Positions 1-7,770 of a stretch of 64,000 nucleotides of DNA are shown in pieces. The position numbers were made by a program, and so were the translations under genes. Positions within the stretch are counted from its first letter, which is position 1. Each line of letters begins with the position of its first letter. Source of the stretch: JBCCIM01 sp965263205 (GTDB lineage: Bacteria > Bacteroidota > Rhodothermia > Rhodothermales > JAHQVL01); the NCBI GenBank assembly GCA_965263205.1, contig CBDHHF010000032.1, positions 186,001-250,000 of the forward strand. Direction: 5' to 3'. The notes beneath the pieces are model-generated. The model searched no databases and was not told where the DNA came from. It saw nothing but the letters and a program-made list of their open reading frames with translations.

Positions 1-557
1 TCCAGGACATAGTCTGTCCCTGAAAAGGTATTATTTGGCCAACTGCCCCCGTAGTGGATGGTCCCGAAAATCTTGTCGGGTTTGTCGCCAGTCAGCTCCA
101 TGATGTCGATTTCGCCGCTTGCAGCCCATACGCCATAGATGGAAGGATCGGTGGGGAGCATCCAAATAGCCGGCCAGAGGCCCTGGCCTGTGGGGAGTTT
201 GGCGCGTACTTCAAAGCGGCCGTAGGTCCAGTCACCACGGTTGATGGTCCGGAGCCGCGACGACGTGTAGTCTTTCCCGCCGGCTTGTTCTTCCTTCGCT
301 TCGATTGTCAAAAAGCCATTGCTCACAGAATGGTTGGTTGTGCTGTACCATTGCAGCTCGTTGTTTCCCCATCCACAGAGGTCGGGACATCCATCGCCTG
401 TTTGAAATGTCCATTTATTCGGGTCAAGGCTTGTGCCATCAAATTCGTCGGACCAGACCATTTCCCAGGTTTGTGCAAACGTTGAAGGGGCGATACCACC
501 GAAGCACAAGGCTACAACGAAGCAGCAAACGTAGGTCTGTACGTTTCGTAAAGTCAT
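1..557 (-). CDS. GH16 family endo-beta-glucanase (laminarinase-like), C-terminus cut by window edge
   Basis: A partial secreted glycoside hydrolase family 16 enzyme, read from the reverse strand. The ATG lies at 557-555 and the frame stays open to base 1, giving about 185 residues. It begins with a signal peptide (about residues 1-28, ending STFA before QTWEMVWSDEF). The GH16 fold follows, with WSDEFDG near residue 36 and the catalytic signature GEIDIME, in which Glu149 is the expected nucleophile, Asp151 the helper and Glu154 the acid/base. The GRFEVRAKLP and WPAIWMLP segments are also typical. Family members cut beta-1,3 or mixed-linkage glucans such as laminarin outside the cytoplasm. The C-terminal part lies outside the window, so extra binding domains cannot be judged. 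It is divergent from the symporter at 770. Confidence 0.9.
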   Translation of the reverse strand, partial: MTLRNVQTYVCCFVVALCFGGIAPSTFAQTWEMVWSDEFDGTSLDPNKWTFQTGDGCPDLCGWGNNELQWYSTTNHSVSNGFLTIEAKEEQAGGKDYTSSRLRTINRGDWTYGRFEVRAKLPTGQGLWPAIWMLPTDPSIYGVWAASGEIDIMELTGDKPDKIFGTIHYGGSWPNNTFSGTDYVL

Positions 558-769
558 GTTTATGCAGGTAAGTAATGAAGGAGGGTTGCAAAGAATAGGA
601 TAATGGTGGTTAACAGAATATAAACAAGTTCGGCATTCCACACAGGGCAATATTTATTCATTTAGATGGATGTCGCGCAATACATGGCGCTACGATTTGG
701 ATCTTGATGCCAGTTTTTGCGACCTTATGTCAGTTTCCACCAACCGCTTAACCTGTCAAAGCAAGTTAT

Positions 770-2014
770 ATGAATATCGGATTGACCTCGCGACTGAGCG
801 TGATGATGTTTGCGCAGTACTTCATCTGGGGTGCGTGGGCACCCACGCTTGGTAATTACATGCAGACCATTGACATGGGTGAATCGATCAACTGGGCGTA
901 CTCGCTCGGCCCGATTGCTGCTATTATTGCGCCTTTTTTTATGGGTATGGTAGCGGATCGGTTTTTCGATTCTGAGAAAGTACTGGGTGTGCTCTGCTTG
1001 ATAGCGGGTATTGCTATGTGCGCGATGCCGACCTATGCCGGCACATCCCTGTTTTTGCCGCTGCTATTTGTCCACGCAATCTGCTATTTCCCGACCCTGG
1101 GTCTGACAGCATCGCTGGCTTTTCACCACATGACAAACCAGGAGAAAGAATTCCCGGTTGTGCGGGTGTTTGGGACCATTGGCTGGGTTGTCGCTGGTAT
1201 GGTTATCGGTAAGCTCCTTATGGCTGATGCCACGTCACTACCGCTTTACATTGGCGGTGGTGCTGCCATCTTCCTCGGTATTTACAGCTTTACACTACCG
1301 CTTACGCCACCACCAATGGCTGGTCAGAAAACAAGCTGGCGGCAGATTTTGGGTATCGATGCGCTGAAAGAACTGAAAACGCGTTCGTTCATCGTTTTTC
1401 TGGTTGCCGCAACACTCATCTTTATCGCGTTTGGTACATACTTTCCTTATGCGCCAGTTTACTTCGGCGATATAAACGGACAGCTTGGCGTACCACACTT
1501 TGAAAATCCGAGCTTTGAAATGTCCTTTGGGCAGGCATCCGAAATCATATTCATGCTCCTGATTCCATTTTTCTTTGCCCGGCTTGGGGTGAAATGGATG
1601 TTGTTGTTAGGGATGCTGGCGTGGGTAGCACGTTTTACGCTTTTCTCAGCTGCAGCACTCAGCGGCACGTTCTGGCTCATTATGCTCGGCATTCTGATCC
1701 ACGGGATTTGTTATGACTTCTTCTTTGTGACGGGGCAGATTTACATCGACAAGAAAACGTCGCCGGCCATTCGAGGGCAGGTCCAGGGCTTGCTTGTGTT
1801 GCTTACGCAAGGTGTTGGCTTCTTCCTGGGCACGCAGCTCTCAGGTGCTTTTGTAAATGCTTATGGTACCAACGGAACGCTCAGCATGGAAGACTGGCAG
1901 TTGTTCTGGGGTATCTTTGCTGTTGCAACACTGGTCTTTACCCTGATCTTCTTCTTCCTGTTTAATGACCAAACAGCAGACGAATCGGTCGATGCCGAGG
2001 CGCAAGCTGCTTAA
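770..2014 (+). CDS. MFS nucleoside:H+ symporter-like permease (NupG/XapB family)
   Basis: A 414-residue integral membrane protein with about 12 hydrophobic segments, matching the usual length of nucleoside:proton symporters. The N-terminus resembles this family (SVMMFAQYFIWGAWAPTLG, then a GPIAAIIAPFFMGMVADRFF loop with the MFS-type acidic/basic cytoplasmic motif). It has conserved-looking charged residues in the second half (GQIYIDKKTSPAIRGQ). Likely role: proton-driven uptake of nucleosides across the inner membrane. The ATG at 770 places the first membrane helix immediately, so no earlier start is needed. It stands alone, divergent from the GH16 gene, and is followed by a strong intrinsic terminator. 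Substrate is inferred from family resemblance only. Confidence 0.85.
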   Translation: MNIGLTSRLSVMMFAQYFIWGAWAPTLGNYMQTIDMGESINWAYSLGPIAAIIAPFFMGMVADRFFDSEKVLGVLCLIAGIAMCAMPTYAGTSLFLPLLFVHAICYFPTLGLTASLAFHHMTNQEKEFPVVRVFGTIGWVVAGMVIGKLLMADATSLPLYIGGGAAIFLGIYSFTLPLTPPPMAGQKTSWRQILGIDALKELKTRSFIVFLVAATLIFIAFGTYFPYAPVYFGDINGQLGVPHFENPSFEMSFGQASEIIFMLLIPFFFARLGVKWMLLLGMLAWVARFTLFSAAALSGTFWLIMLGILIHGICYDFFFVTGQIYIDKKTSPAIRGQVQGLLVLLTQGVGFFLGTQLSGAFVNAYGTNGTLSMEDWQLFWGIFAVATLVFTLIFFFLFNDQTADESVDAEAQAA

Positions 2015-2029
2015 GGGGTATTACTTTTG

Positions 2030-2066
2030 AAAAAAGGGCGTGTCGGTTGCCGGCACGCCCTTTTTT
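2030..2066 (+). terminator. Strong intrinsic terminator after the nucleoside symporter
   Basis: An 11-bp stem (2036-2046 with 2050-2060, one G-T pair) closes a 3-nt TTG loop. An A-run precedes it and a T-run follows at 2061-2066. The symmetrical A/T flanks mean it could also stop transcription arriving from the right, from the minus-strand gene ending at 2249. Confidence 0.85.
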
Positions 2067-2113
2067 GTTAAAGTTGGTAGTTGGTGAGGCTAACTTGTCT
2101 ACACGCCCTAAGT

Positions 2114-2200
2114 GCAAACAGATCAATTCTGAAGGATTGATCTGTTTGCTGTTAAAGGTTGAAAGTTACAGGTTGAAGGTTTTGGATTTTATCGTTCTGT
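2114..2200. repeat. Dispersed palindromic repeat, copy A
   Basis: Perfect 14-bp inverted arms (2114-2127 and 2136-2149) separated by 8 nt are followed by a stretch in which GGTTGAA recurs (about 2150-2200). The same arrangement occurs in opposite orientation at about 28618-28690, where arms of related sequence (CAAATCAATC/GATTGATTTG) adjoin CCTTCAA repeats. Both copies lie just beyond the 3' end of a gene. This suggests a small intergenic repeat family rather than a gene-specific structure. Confidence 0.65.
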
Positions 2201-2248
2201 TATACAGAACAAGATTTATGTCCCCCCTCAACATTTATTTGTTTGTAC

Positions 2249-3526
2249 TTAGTCAATTAGAGCTTCGTACACCATCCGGGTAAAGTCTCGGCGGAAGGGG
2301 TGGAAGCTGGAGGGACGGACTTGTGTCATGTAGAGGGCAACAAGGGAAGCTTCAGGGTCGATGAGGACGTACGTCTCGAATAAACCGCCCCAGCCGTATT
2401 CTCCGACATTACCCGGCAGGATTGACCGCGCGACATCAGTCCGCACCCGTACACCGAGGCCAAATCCATAGCCGGCAAGTCCGTAGTTGCGTCCGAAGCG
2501 TTCCGGAAGTGTGATTCCTTCTGGTAAATGGTTGCGCGTCATAAGCTCGACCGTTGCAGGCTGTAAGAGCTGCGTACCATCCAGGTGCCCGCCGTTGAGT
2601 AACAGCTGCGCAAATCGGAGGTAGTCTGGTACAGTAGAGAAAAGACCACCACTACCATTGGGAGCAGCGGGCAGGCGGGTTTCCCTTGGCGCGAGGCCGG
2701 CCTGGATGCGCGTGGCCTTTTCTTCGTTGGCATTGTAAATCGACATTACACGATGTTGCTTGTGCTCTGGGACGAAGAATCCCGTATCGGTCATGCCCAG
2801 CGGTACAAATACAGCTTCGCCCAGATAGTCAGCAAAAGGCTTCCCAGACACAACTTCTACGAGATAACCAAGCACAGTTGTTGCCATGCTATAGCGCCAC
2901 TGTGTACCGGGTTGATACAGGAGTGGGAGCTTGCCGAAAGCTTCCATTTTTTCCTGTAATGTCATGGTTGGGTTGCCGGCGATGCTACCATATCTTCCGT
3001 TTATGCCTGATCTGCCGGCTGATGCAAGTCCCGACGTATGCATCAATAAATCGCGAATCGTCATCGCCCTGGCAGCCGGCTTCGTGGGACCATCCGGGTT
3101 TGTCGGATCAAGGAGCACCTGCATGCCACCAATTTCTGGGATGTAATCGCTCACAGGATCATCTAGATTAAAATGCCCCGCTTCGAGCAATTGCAAGACG
3201 GCCACACTGGTTACAATTTTTGTCATCGAAGCGATGCGAAATATGGTGGTGTCGGTTATAGGTACCTGCGTTTCTATGTCTTGATAGCCAATGTGCTGTG
3301 TATAGACCAGTTTGCCATTACGGGCGATCGCGAATGAAACGCCCGGTATTTGCTCAGATGCACTATATTCCTCGAAATACGCTGTGATTTTGGCAAGACC
3401 GGACGTTGATAAATTGGCGTTTGCGGGCGAACCAGGCGGTAACGGCTGCGCGAGAATAGAGGCAGGGAAGAGGTTTATAATGAAAAAGATGCCGAGGAGG
3501 TGTCGGGGTGCTAGTCGCGAGAGCAT
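2249..3526 (-). CDS. Serine hydrolase, beta-lactamase/esterase (class C-like) family
   Basis: A 425-residue secreted protein with a signal peptide (about residues 1-27, ending SILAQ). It shows the penicillin-binding/class C beta-lactamase-like fold: the nucleophile motif SMTK (Ser100, Lys103) in RIASMTKIVTS, and the tyrosine motif Y212-S-M where most relatives have YxN or YSV. A late WGG-containing strand (GEYGWGGLFETYV) stands where beta-lactamases have KTG or HxG. Loss of the canonical Asn and KTG makes an esterase or D-aminopeptidase-like activity more likely than true beta-lactam hydrolysis, but this is inference. It faces the YpsA-like gene (3568) across only about 40 bp, so the promoters must overlap. 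Confidence 0.85.
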   Translation of the reverse strand: MLSRLAPRHLLGIFFIINLFPASILAQPLPPGSPANANLSTSGLAKITAYFEEYSASEQIPGVSFAIARNGKLVYTQHIGYQDIETQVPITDTTIFRIASMTKIVTSVAVLQLLEAGHFNLDDPVSDYIPEIGGMQVLLDPTNPDGPTKPAARAMTIRDLLMHTSGLASAGRSGINGRYGSIAGNPTMTLQEKMEAFGKLPLLYQPGTQWRYSMATTVLGYLVEVVSGKPFADYLGEAVFVPLGMTDTGFFVPEHKQHRVMSIYNANEEKATRIQAGLAPRETRLPAAPNGSGGLFSTVPDYLRFAQLLLNGGHLDGTQLLQPATVELMTRNHLPEGITLPERFGRNYGLAGYGFGLGVRVRTDVARSILPGNVGEYGWGGLFETYVLIDPEASLVALYMTQVRPSSFHPFRRDFTRMVYEALID

Positions 3527-3567
3527 GGGATGGCGGTGAGGATTGGCGAAGAAAAATAGAACGCGCT

Positions 3568-4053
3568 ATGGGAAAAGAATATCAGTTGGGCCGTATTGTT
3601 TCGGGTGGACAGACAGGTGTTGATCTGGCGGCCTGGGATGTGGCGCTTGCCAAAGGGATTCCGATGGGCGGATGGGTGCCAAAAGGTAACATAAACGAAG
3701 CAGGACGTATTCCGAATCGTTATGCAGGATTGCGAGAGGCTTCAAGCACTTTGCCGGCTGAGCGGACATTCCTGAACGTAAAATGGGCACATGCCACACT
3801 GATCATCAGTAGCGGTTCACCTGTCGGAGGGACCGCTTTTACGGTGCAGATGGCTCAAGCCATGCAGCGGCCATGCTTGTGCCTTGATTTGTCCAGATAC
3901 ACAATGGGTGAATCGCGCGCTATACTGGGGCGTTGGTTGGAAGCTATTGTCCCTGTCCGATTGAACGTGGCGGGACCACGTGCCAGTGAAGACGGAGAAA
4001 TATACCAGAAAACCTTAGATTTACTGCTGCCCGTGCCATTGGGTGCATTATGA
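3568..4053 (+). CDS. Putative molybdenum-carrier / YpsA-type Rossmann protein
   Basis: A 161-residue cytoplasmic protein with the SGGQTGVD motif (residues 12-19) typical of the molybdenum-carrier-like/YpsA branch of the SLOG and lysine-decarboxylase-like Rossmann superfamily. The SSGSPVGGTAFTVQMA segment near residue 86 is a second glycine-rich nucleotide or ligand loop. The family is thought to bind nucleotide-like ligands; in vivo function is not established. I chose the ATG at 3568 because the longer frame from 3508 would overlap the divergent gene start at 3526 and adds a charged, non-conserved leader. The next gene (GNAT) follows closely or overlaps, suggesting co-transcription. Confidence 0.75.
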   Translation: MGKEYQLGRIVSGGQTGVDLAAWDVALAKGIPMGGWVPKGNINEAGRIPNRYAGLREASSTLPAERTFLNVKWAHATLIISSGSPVGGTAFTVQMAQAMQRPCLCLDLSRYTMGESRAILGRWLEAIVPVRLNVAGPRASEDGEIYQKTLDLLLPVPLGAL

Positions 4054-4081
4054 TAACGAGTATGCGCGTTGTGCGATAACC

Positions 4082-4543
4082 ATGTTCAGGCGAAAGACCG
4101 GTGATATCATTGAGGGCCCCGAGGTCCATCTGCTTGTTGAGGCGCTTGCACCCGCTGATGACGTCAGGGGCTATGTGCCGGCCTATATTTTTGGTATCCG
4201 TGAAAACGCATCGGGCGCACGTGTTGGTCGTATTTCGCTACGCATCGGCAGCAACGAACTCATTGATCGGTATGCCGGCAATATTGGATATAGCATTGAT
4301 CCGCCATTTCGAGGGAATGGGTATGCCGGCAAAGCGTGCAGGTTACTGGTGGCACTCGCGCGCGAGCACGAATTTGCAATTCTTTATATCACATGCAATC
4401 CAGACAATCGCGCTTCACGGCGAACCATTGAAAAACTGAATGCCGAGTTGCTTGGGGTAGAGAATGTGCCGAGAGGTACAGAGATGTACAAGCGCGGCGA
4501 CCGGATCAAGTTGCGGTATGCCTGGCGCATCAAAGAGTACTAG
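4082..4543 (+). CDS. GNAT-family N-acetyltransferase
   Basis: A 153-residue protein with a GNAT fold. The central strand GNIGYSIDPPFRGNGYAGKA carries the acetyl-CoA pyrophosphate loop R-G-N-G-Y-A (about residues 77-82), followed by the helix KACRLLVALAREHE. A late CNPDNRASRRTIEKLNAEL segment is the typical second-strand motif of RimJ/RimL-like enzymes. The acceptor substrate cannot be read from sequence. A longer version starting at GTG 4043 would overlap the upstream gene by 11 bp; ATG 4082 starts closer to the conserved domain. Its 3' end overlaps the convergent membrane-protein gene by 4 bp. Confidence 0.75.
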   Translation: MFRRKTGDIIEGPEVHLLVEALAPADDVRGYVPAYIFGIRENASGARVGRISLRIGSNELIDRYAGNIGYSIDPPFRGNGYAGKACRLLVALAREHEFAILYITCNPDNRASRRTIEKLNAELLGVENVPRGTEMYKRGDRIKLRYAWRIKEY

Positions 4544-5070
4544 GTCGCGCCTTCTTCCAGGAAGGGATAGAGTTCGTACACATCGAGGCTTTGCCAGGGC
4601 AGGCCGTCAATGAAAATCGGGACCTCGTACAACTCAGCGCAGTAGATGATGCGGTGGCTCAGTTTGGGGAAGTCGGTAAATAAATGAGGGATCTGAAATG
4701 AGCAGAAACTTGGGCCGAGTAAAATGAGGCTGTCTTTTGTGATCTCGACGCGCTGTACCTTGGTCCAATCGAGCGTAATTTTTTTTCGCGTGTAATCGTA
4801 GGCTTCCACGCGTCGGTCTGAAATCTTTACGCACCATACAACACGCCGGAGCATCCGCAGTCGCCAGGTGATCCACCAGAATGCGCCAAACCAGGTAAGG
4901 AGGACGCACACAATAATCAAGAAAAAATACGGTTTATAGTTAAAACCTATGATGATGCCGGCCGTAGTCACTGCAAAGGCAGCCACCAGCATACGAATGA
5001 GTCTCGTTGCCTGCTTTCGCGTGAGGAGTTGTACGCGATCATTATCAAATACTTCGTACCAGTGAGACAT
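4540..5070 (-). CDS. Small membrane protein with two TM helices and a cytoplasmic PH/YcxB-like domain
   Basis: A 176-residue protein that I cannot assign to a named gene. Two hydrophobic helices lie near residues 27-44 (LVAAFAVTTAGIIIGF) and 48-68 (FFLIIVCVLLTWFGAFWWIT). A soluble C-terminal part with alternating short strands follows (CVKISDRRVEAYDYTRKKITLDWTKVQRVEITKDSLIL). This layout resembles YcxB-like and bacterial PH-domain membrane proteins, but the match is by architecture only. It overlaps the convergent acetyltransferase by 4 bp and is divergent from the DUF5686 gene at 5158. Confidence 0.6.
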   Translation of the reverse strand: MSHWYEVFDNDRVQLLTRKQATRLIRMLVAAFAVTTAGIIIGFNYKPYFFLIIVCVLLTWFGAFWWITWRLRMLRRVVWCVKISDRRVEAYDYTRKKITLDWTKVQRVEITKDSLILLGPSFCSFQIPHLFTDFPKLSHRIIYCAELYEVPIFIDGLPWQSLDVYELYPFLEEGAT

Positions 5071-5157
5071 CTAATTACGGATATGAAAGTTTGCTCGAAT
5101 AGTAATCTGCAGGATAAAGTTAACAGGGGGAACAGCAAGGGATAGGGGCGAGCCGAA

Positions 5158-7761
5158 ATGCTGGGGTTTTATCCTCCACCTGAAGAGCGCCTACATCTCA
5201 AAACCTATACCATTCGGGCGGGCCCGTCTTCTGTCTGCCCCATGAATAATTGCCAAGTTACCTCAACAAAAAATTACACGATAGTGCAGAAAAAAATTCC
5301 CCTTCTCCAAAGATATTTCTATACACCTACTGTTTTGTTAAGCCCTATTGCACGTGTATTGTTTCTTGCTTTTTGCATTTTTGTTTGTCCCTTTTTTGTG
5401 CCAGTAACGTTGCAAGCGCAACACCTTGTTGAGGGTGTCGTGCGCGACGCAGCATCCGGCGAACCACTGCCGGCGGCCAATGTCCAAATCGACGGTACCT
5501 ACACGGGCACCATTACCAATATAGACGGACAATTTAGCCTGCAAGTACCTTCGCTACCTGCTGTGCTTGTTGTGCGTTACATTGGATACGAAAGCCAGTA
5601 CGTAGATGTTACTACGTCGGCTTCGACTGGGCTACAAATACAAATGCCCCCAACGGTGTATACGTTGGAGGAATTGGTTGTGAGTGAGAAGGACCCCGCT
5701 GTAGACATTATGCGCGAGGTGATCGAGAAAAAGAAAGCGTGGCGTGCTGAACTTGCCTCTTATTCAGCTGAGGCCTACAACCGGTTCACCTTGAAAAATG
5801 ACACCGGAATTGTATCGATCATTGAGTCCTTTACCGATACTTATTGGAATCCGGTGGATGGGACACGCGAAGTGGTAAAAGCGCGCCGGCAAACCAACAA
5901 CCTGGATATTGGTAACGTGTTGCCGGCTGCGCAATTTGTGGCCAATTTGTATGATGATAACATCGATATAGCCGGCTACAATTTTATGGGCATCACGCAC
6001 CCTGATGCGCTGGACCATTACACGTTTGAGCTCCTTGGTTACAGGAGAATTGATGACGACGTCGTCTATGATATCGGCGTTTCGCCGCGGAATCGATTGA
6101 AGACGGGGTTTGTCGGAAAAGTAGCCGTGCTTGATGTCGAATATGCTTTGCTCGAAGTTGAGTTGGAGCCGGGCGATGCTTTTCTGTTTCCGCCACCGAT
6201 CGAGGCGTTTGATGTGACTTTTGCCCAGCAGTTCTCGAACTTTGGCGGCTCGGCCTGGTTGCCGGTCGACTTCCGGAGCAACATGACGGCTGAGATCGGA
6301 CTGAACAGGCTGCTTTCTTTTCCGACGTTTTTTATCGAGCAAGTTTCCCGCATTTCTAATTACGATGTCAACGCCATTGTACCGGACACGCTCTTTGCCG
6401 AGGGTAGCAGTGTTGTGGTCGATTCCGTATCGGTTGCTGAAGATACATTGCTGGATCAAGAAGGCATTGCTGTGCCATTGGACAAAGCGGAGGCGGCAGC
6501 GTATGTGGCAATTGACAGTACAATGACGCTTGCAAAGGCATATGAGCCCACGGGACCGCTGGCGCGCGTGGTAAAAGTGACAGCCAGGGATGATGATTCG
6601 GGTGATGAGGTCGTGCTGGCTGGTGAGGAGGGGAGTCGGCAACGGCGCCGGCTTAACCTCGATTTTAGTCCCCACATTCGTTTCAACCGCGTGGAAGGGG
6701 TCTATGGCGAGCTTGGAATTGGTAAACGCTTTAGCAATCGATTTAATCTGGAAGGAGCCATAGGAGTTAGTTCTGCCCTCCGGGGAGATGACAAGCTTGC
6801 ATTTTCTATTGGGACACAAATCAGGCTCGATCCGGCACGTCGCTTAAGGTTGGATGTGTCCTATGCTGAATATACGGACACGCAGACGCATAGCTCACCT
6901 TTCCTGCGCACCGTTAATGGTCTTGTGGTGTTATTTGATGGTGTGGATTACTATGATTATTTCCTCAATGAACGGTTACGTGCATCACTGTCGTATGCTG
7001 TTCCTGAAACACAGTTGACGCTACGCACCGGACTGCATATAGAGTCGCAAGGAGATTTGAGCAAGCAAACTGATTACGACTTTTTTGGAGGTAGTTTTAC
7101 GCAGCGTGAGAATCCGGATATCAATTCGTTTGGCGGTGTACACTCGTTCGTGGCTGGCTTTTCATTTGGCGACAGCGAAGAAACGTTGGGCGTAACAGGC
7201 CGGCGATTCCTTGATGTTCACGTTGAACATGCCCTGCCCGGACTGGACAGCGACCACGCCTTTACTCGCTATAACGCGTCGCTCGAGTGGCGCTTCAACA
7301 CATTCTTTACCCGCCGCTTGCTCCCGAATACGCTGGATGTAAAAGTTGTTGGTCAGCGCGGCTTTGGCGACTTGCCGGTGACACGTTTTGGCGCAGTGGA
7401 TGGCCGCATGACGTTTTACAATCAATTTGGCACCCTCAAAACATTGCAAAGCAAACCCTATCGAGGAGATGATGCCCTGGGGATTTTTTGGGAGCACAAT
7501 TTTAAAACAGTACCCTTTGAGATTCTTGGGATGCGTCGCGCAGCAGAAAATGCAATCAATCTGATTGTGTTTGGTGGTCATGCGCGTACCTGGCAATCGA
7601 GTCCGGTACTTCAGCCTTCGTTGGTCCGTTCATCGGATGGCTGGCATCAGGAAGTTGGTGTGTCAGTGAGTGGTTTGTTTTCCCTGTTTCGGGTTGATTT
7701 TGCGACTCGATTGGATGCACCCGGCTTCACCGTTGGCCTTGGTTCTGCCCGGATTTTTTAG
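5158..7761 (+). CDS. DUF5686-family outer-membrane protein with carboxypeptidase-regulatory-like domain (paralogue 1)
   Basis: An 867-residue exported protein. A hydrophobic export segment (IARVLFLAFCIFVCPFF) ends at LQAQ near residue 85. Next comes a carboxypeptidase D regulatory-like beta-sandwich (VVRDAASGEPLPAANVQI ... IDGQFSL) and the DUF5686 block (YTLEELVVSEKDPAVDIMREVIEKK). The long C-terminal half is rich in alternating beta strands, as in an outer-membrane barrel. The family is widespread in Bacteroidota, usually of unknown function. The start is uncertain: ATG 5158 has an AGGGG stretch about 10 nt upstream but leaves a long leader before the signal; ATG 5242 or a later TTG would fit the signal peptide better. 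A paralogue follows after 9 bp. Confidence 0.8.
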   Translation: MLGFYPPPEERLHLKTYTIRAGPSSVCPMNNCQVTSTKNYTIVQKKIPLLQRYFYTPTVLLSPIARVLFLAFCIFVCPFFVPVTLQAQHLVEGVVRDAASGEPLPAANVQIDGTYTGTITNIDGQFSLQVPSLPAVLVVRYIGYESQYVDVTTSASTGLQIQMPPTVYTLEELVVSEKDPAVDIMREVIEKKKAWRAELASYSAEAYNRFTLKNDTGIVSIIESFTDTYWNPVDGTREVVKARRQTNNLDIGNVLPAAQFVANLYDDNIDIAGYNFMGITHPDALDHYTFELLGYRRIDDDVVYDIGVSPRNRLKTGFVGKVAVLDVEYALLEVELEPGDAFLFPPPIEAFDVTFAQQFSNFGGSAWLPVDFRSNMTAEIGLNRLLSFPTFFIEQVSRISNYDVNAIVPDTLFAEGSSVVVDSVSVAEDTLLDQEGIAVPLDKAEAAAYVAIDSTMTLAKAYEPTGPLARVVKVTARDDDSGDEVVLAGEEGSRQRRRLNLDFSPHIRFNRVEGVYGELGIGKRFSNRFNLEGAIGVSSALRGDDKLAFSIGTQIRLDPARRLRLDVSYAEYTDTQTHSSPFLRTVNGLVVLFDGVDYYDYFLNERLRASLSYAVPETQLTLRTGLHIESQGDLSKQTDYDFFGGSFTQRENPDINSFGGVHSFVAGFSFGDSEETLGVTGRRFLDVHVEHALPGLDSDHAFTRYNASLEWRFNTFFTRRLLPNTLDVKVVGQRGFGDLPVTRFGAVDGRMTFYNQFGTLKTLQSKPYRGDDALGIFWEHNFKTVPFEILGMRRAAENAINLIVFGGHARTWQSSPVLQPSLVRSSDGWHQEVGVSVSGLFSLFRVDFATRLDAPGFTVGLGSARIF

Positions 7762-7770
7762 CGCGATTTT

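Noticed and set aside
5764..6819. A 351-codon antisense ORF on the minus strand inside the first DUF5686 gene
   Set aside because: It lies wholly within a coding gene with clear domains on the plus strand. Its sequence shows no family resemblance or signal, so codon-usage bias of the sense gene explains it.
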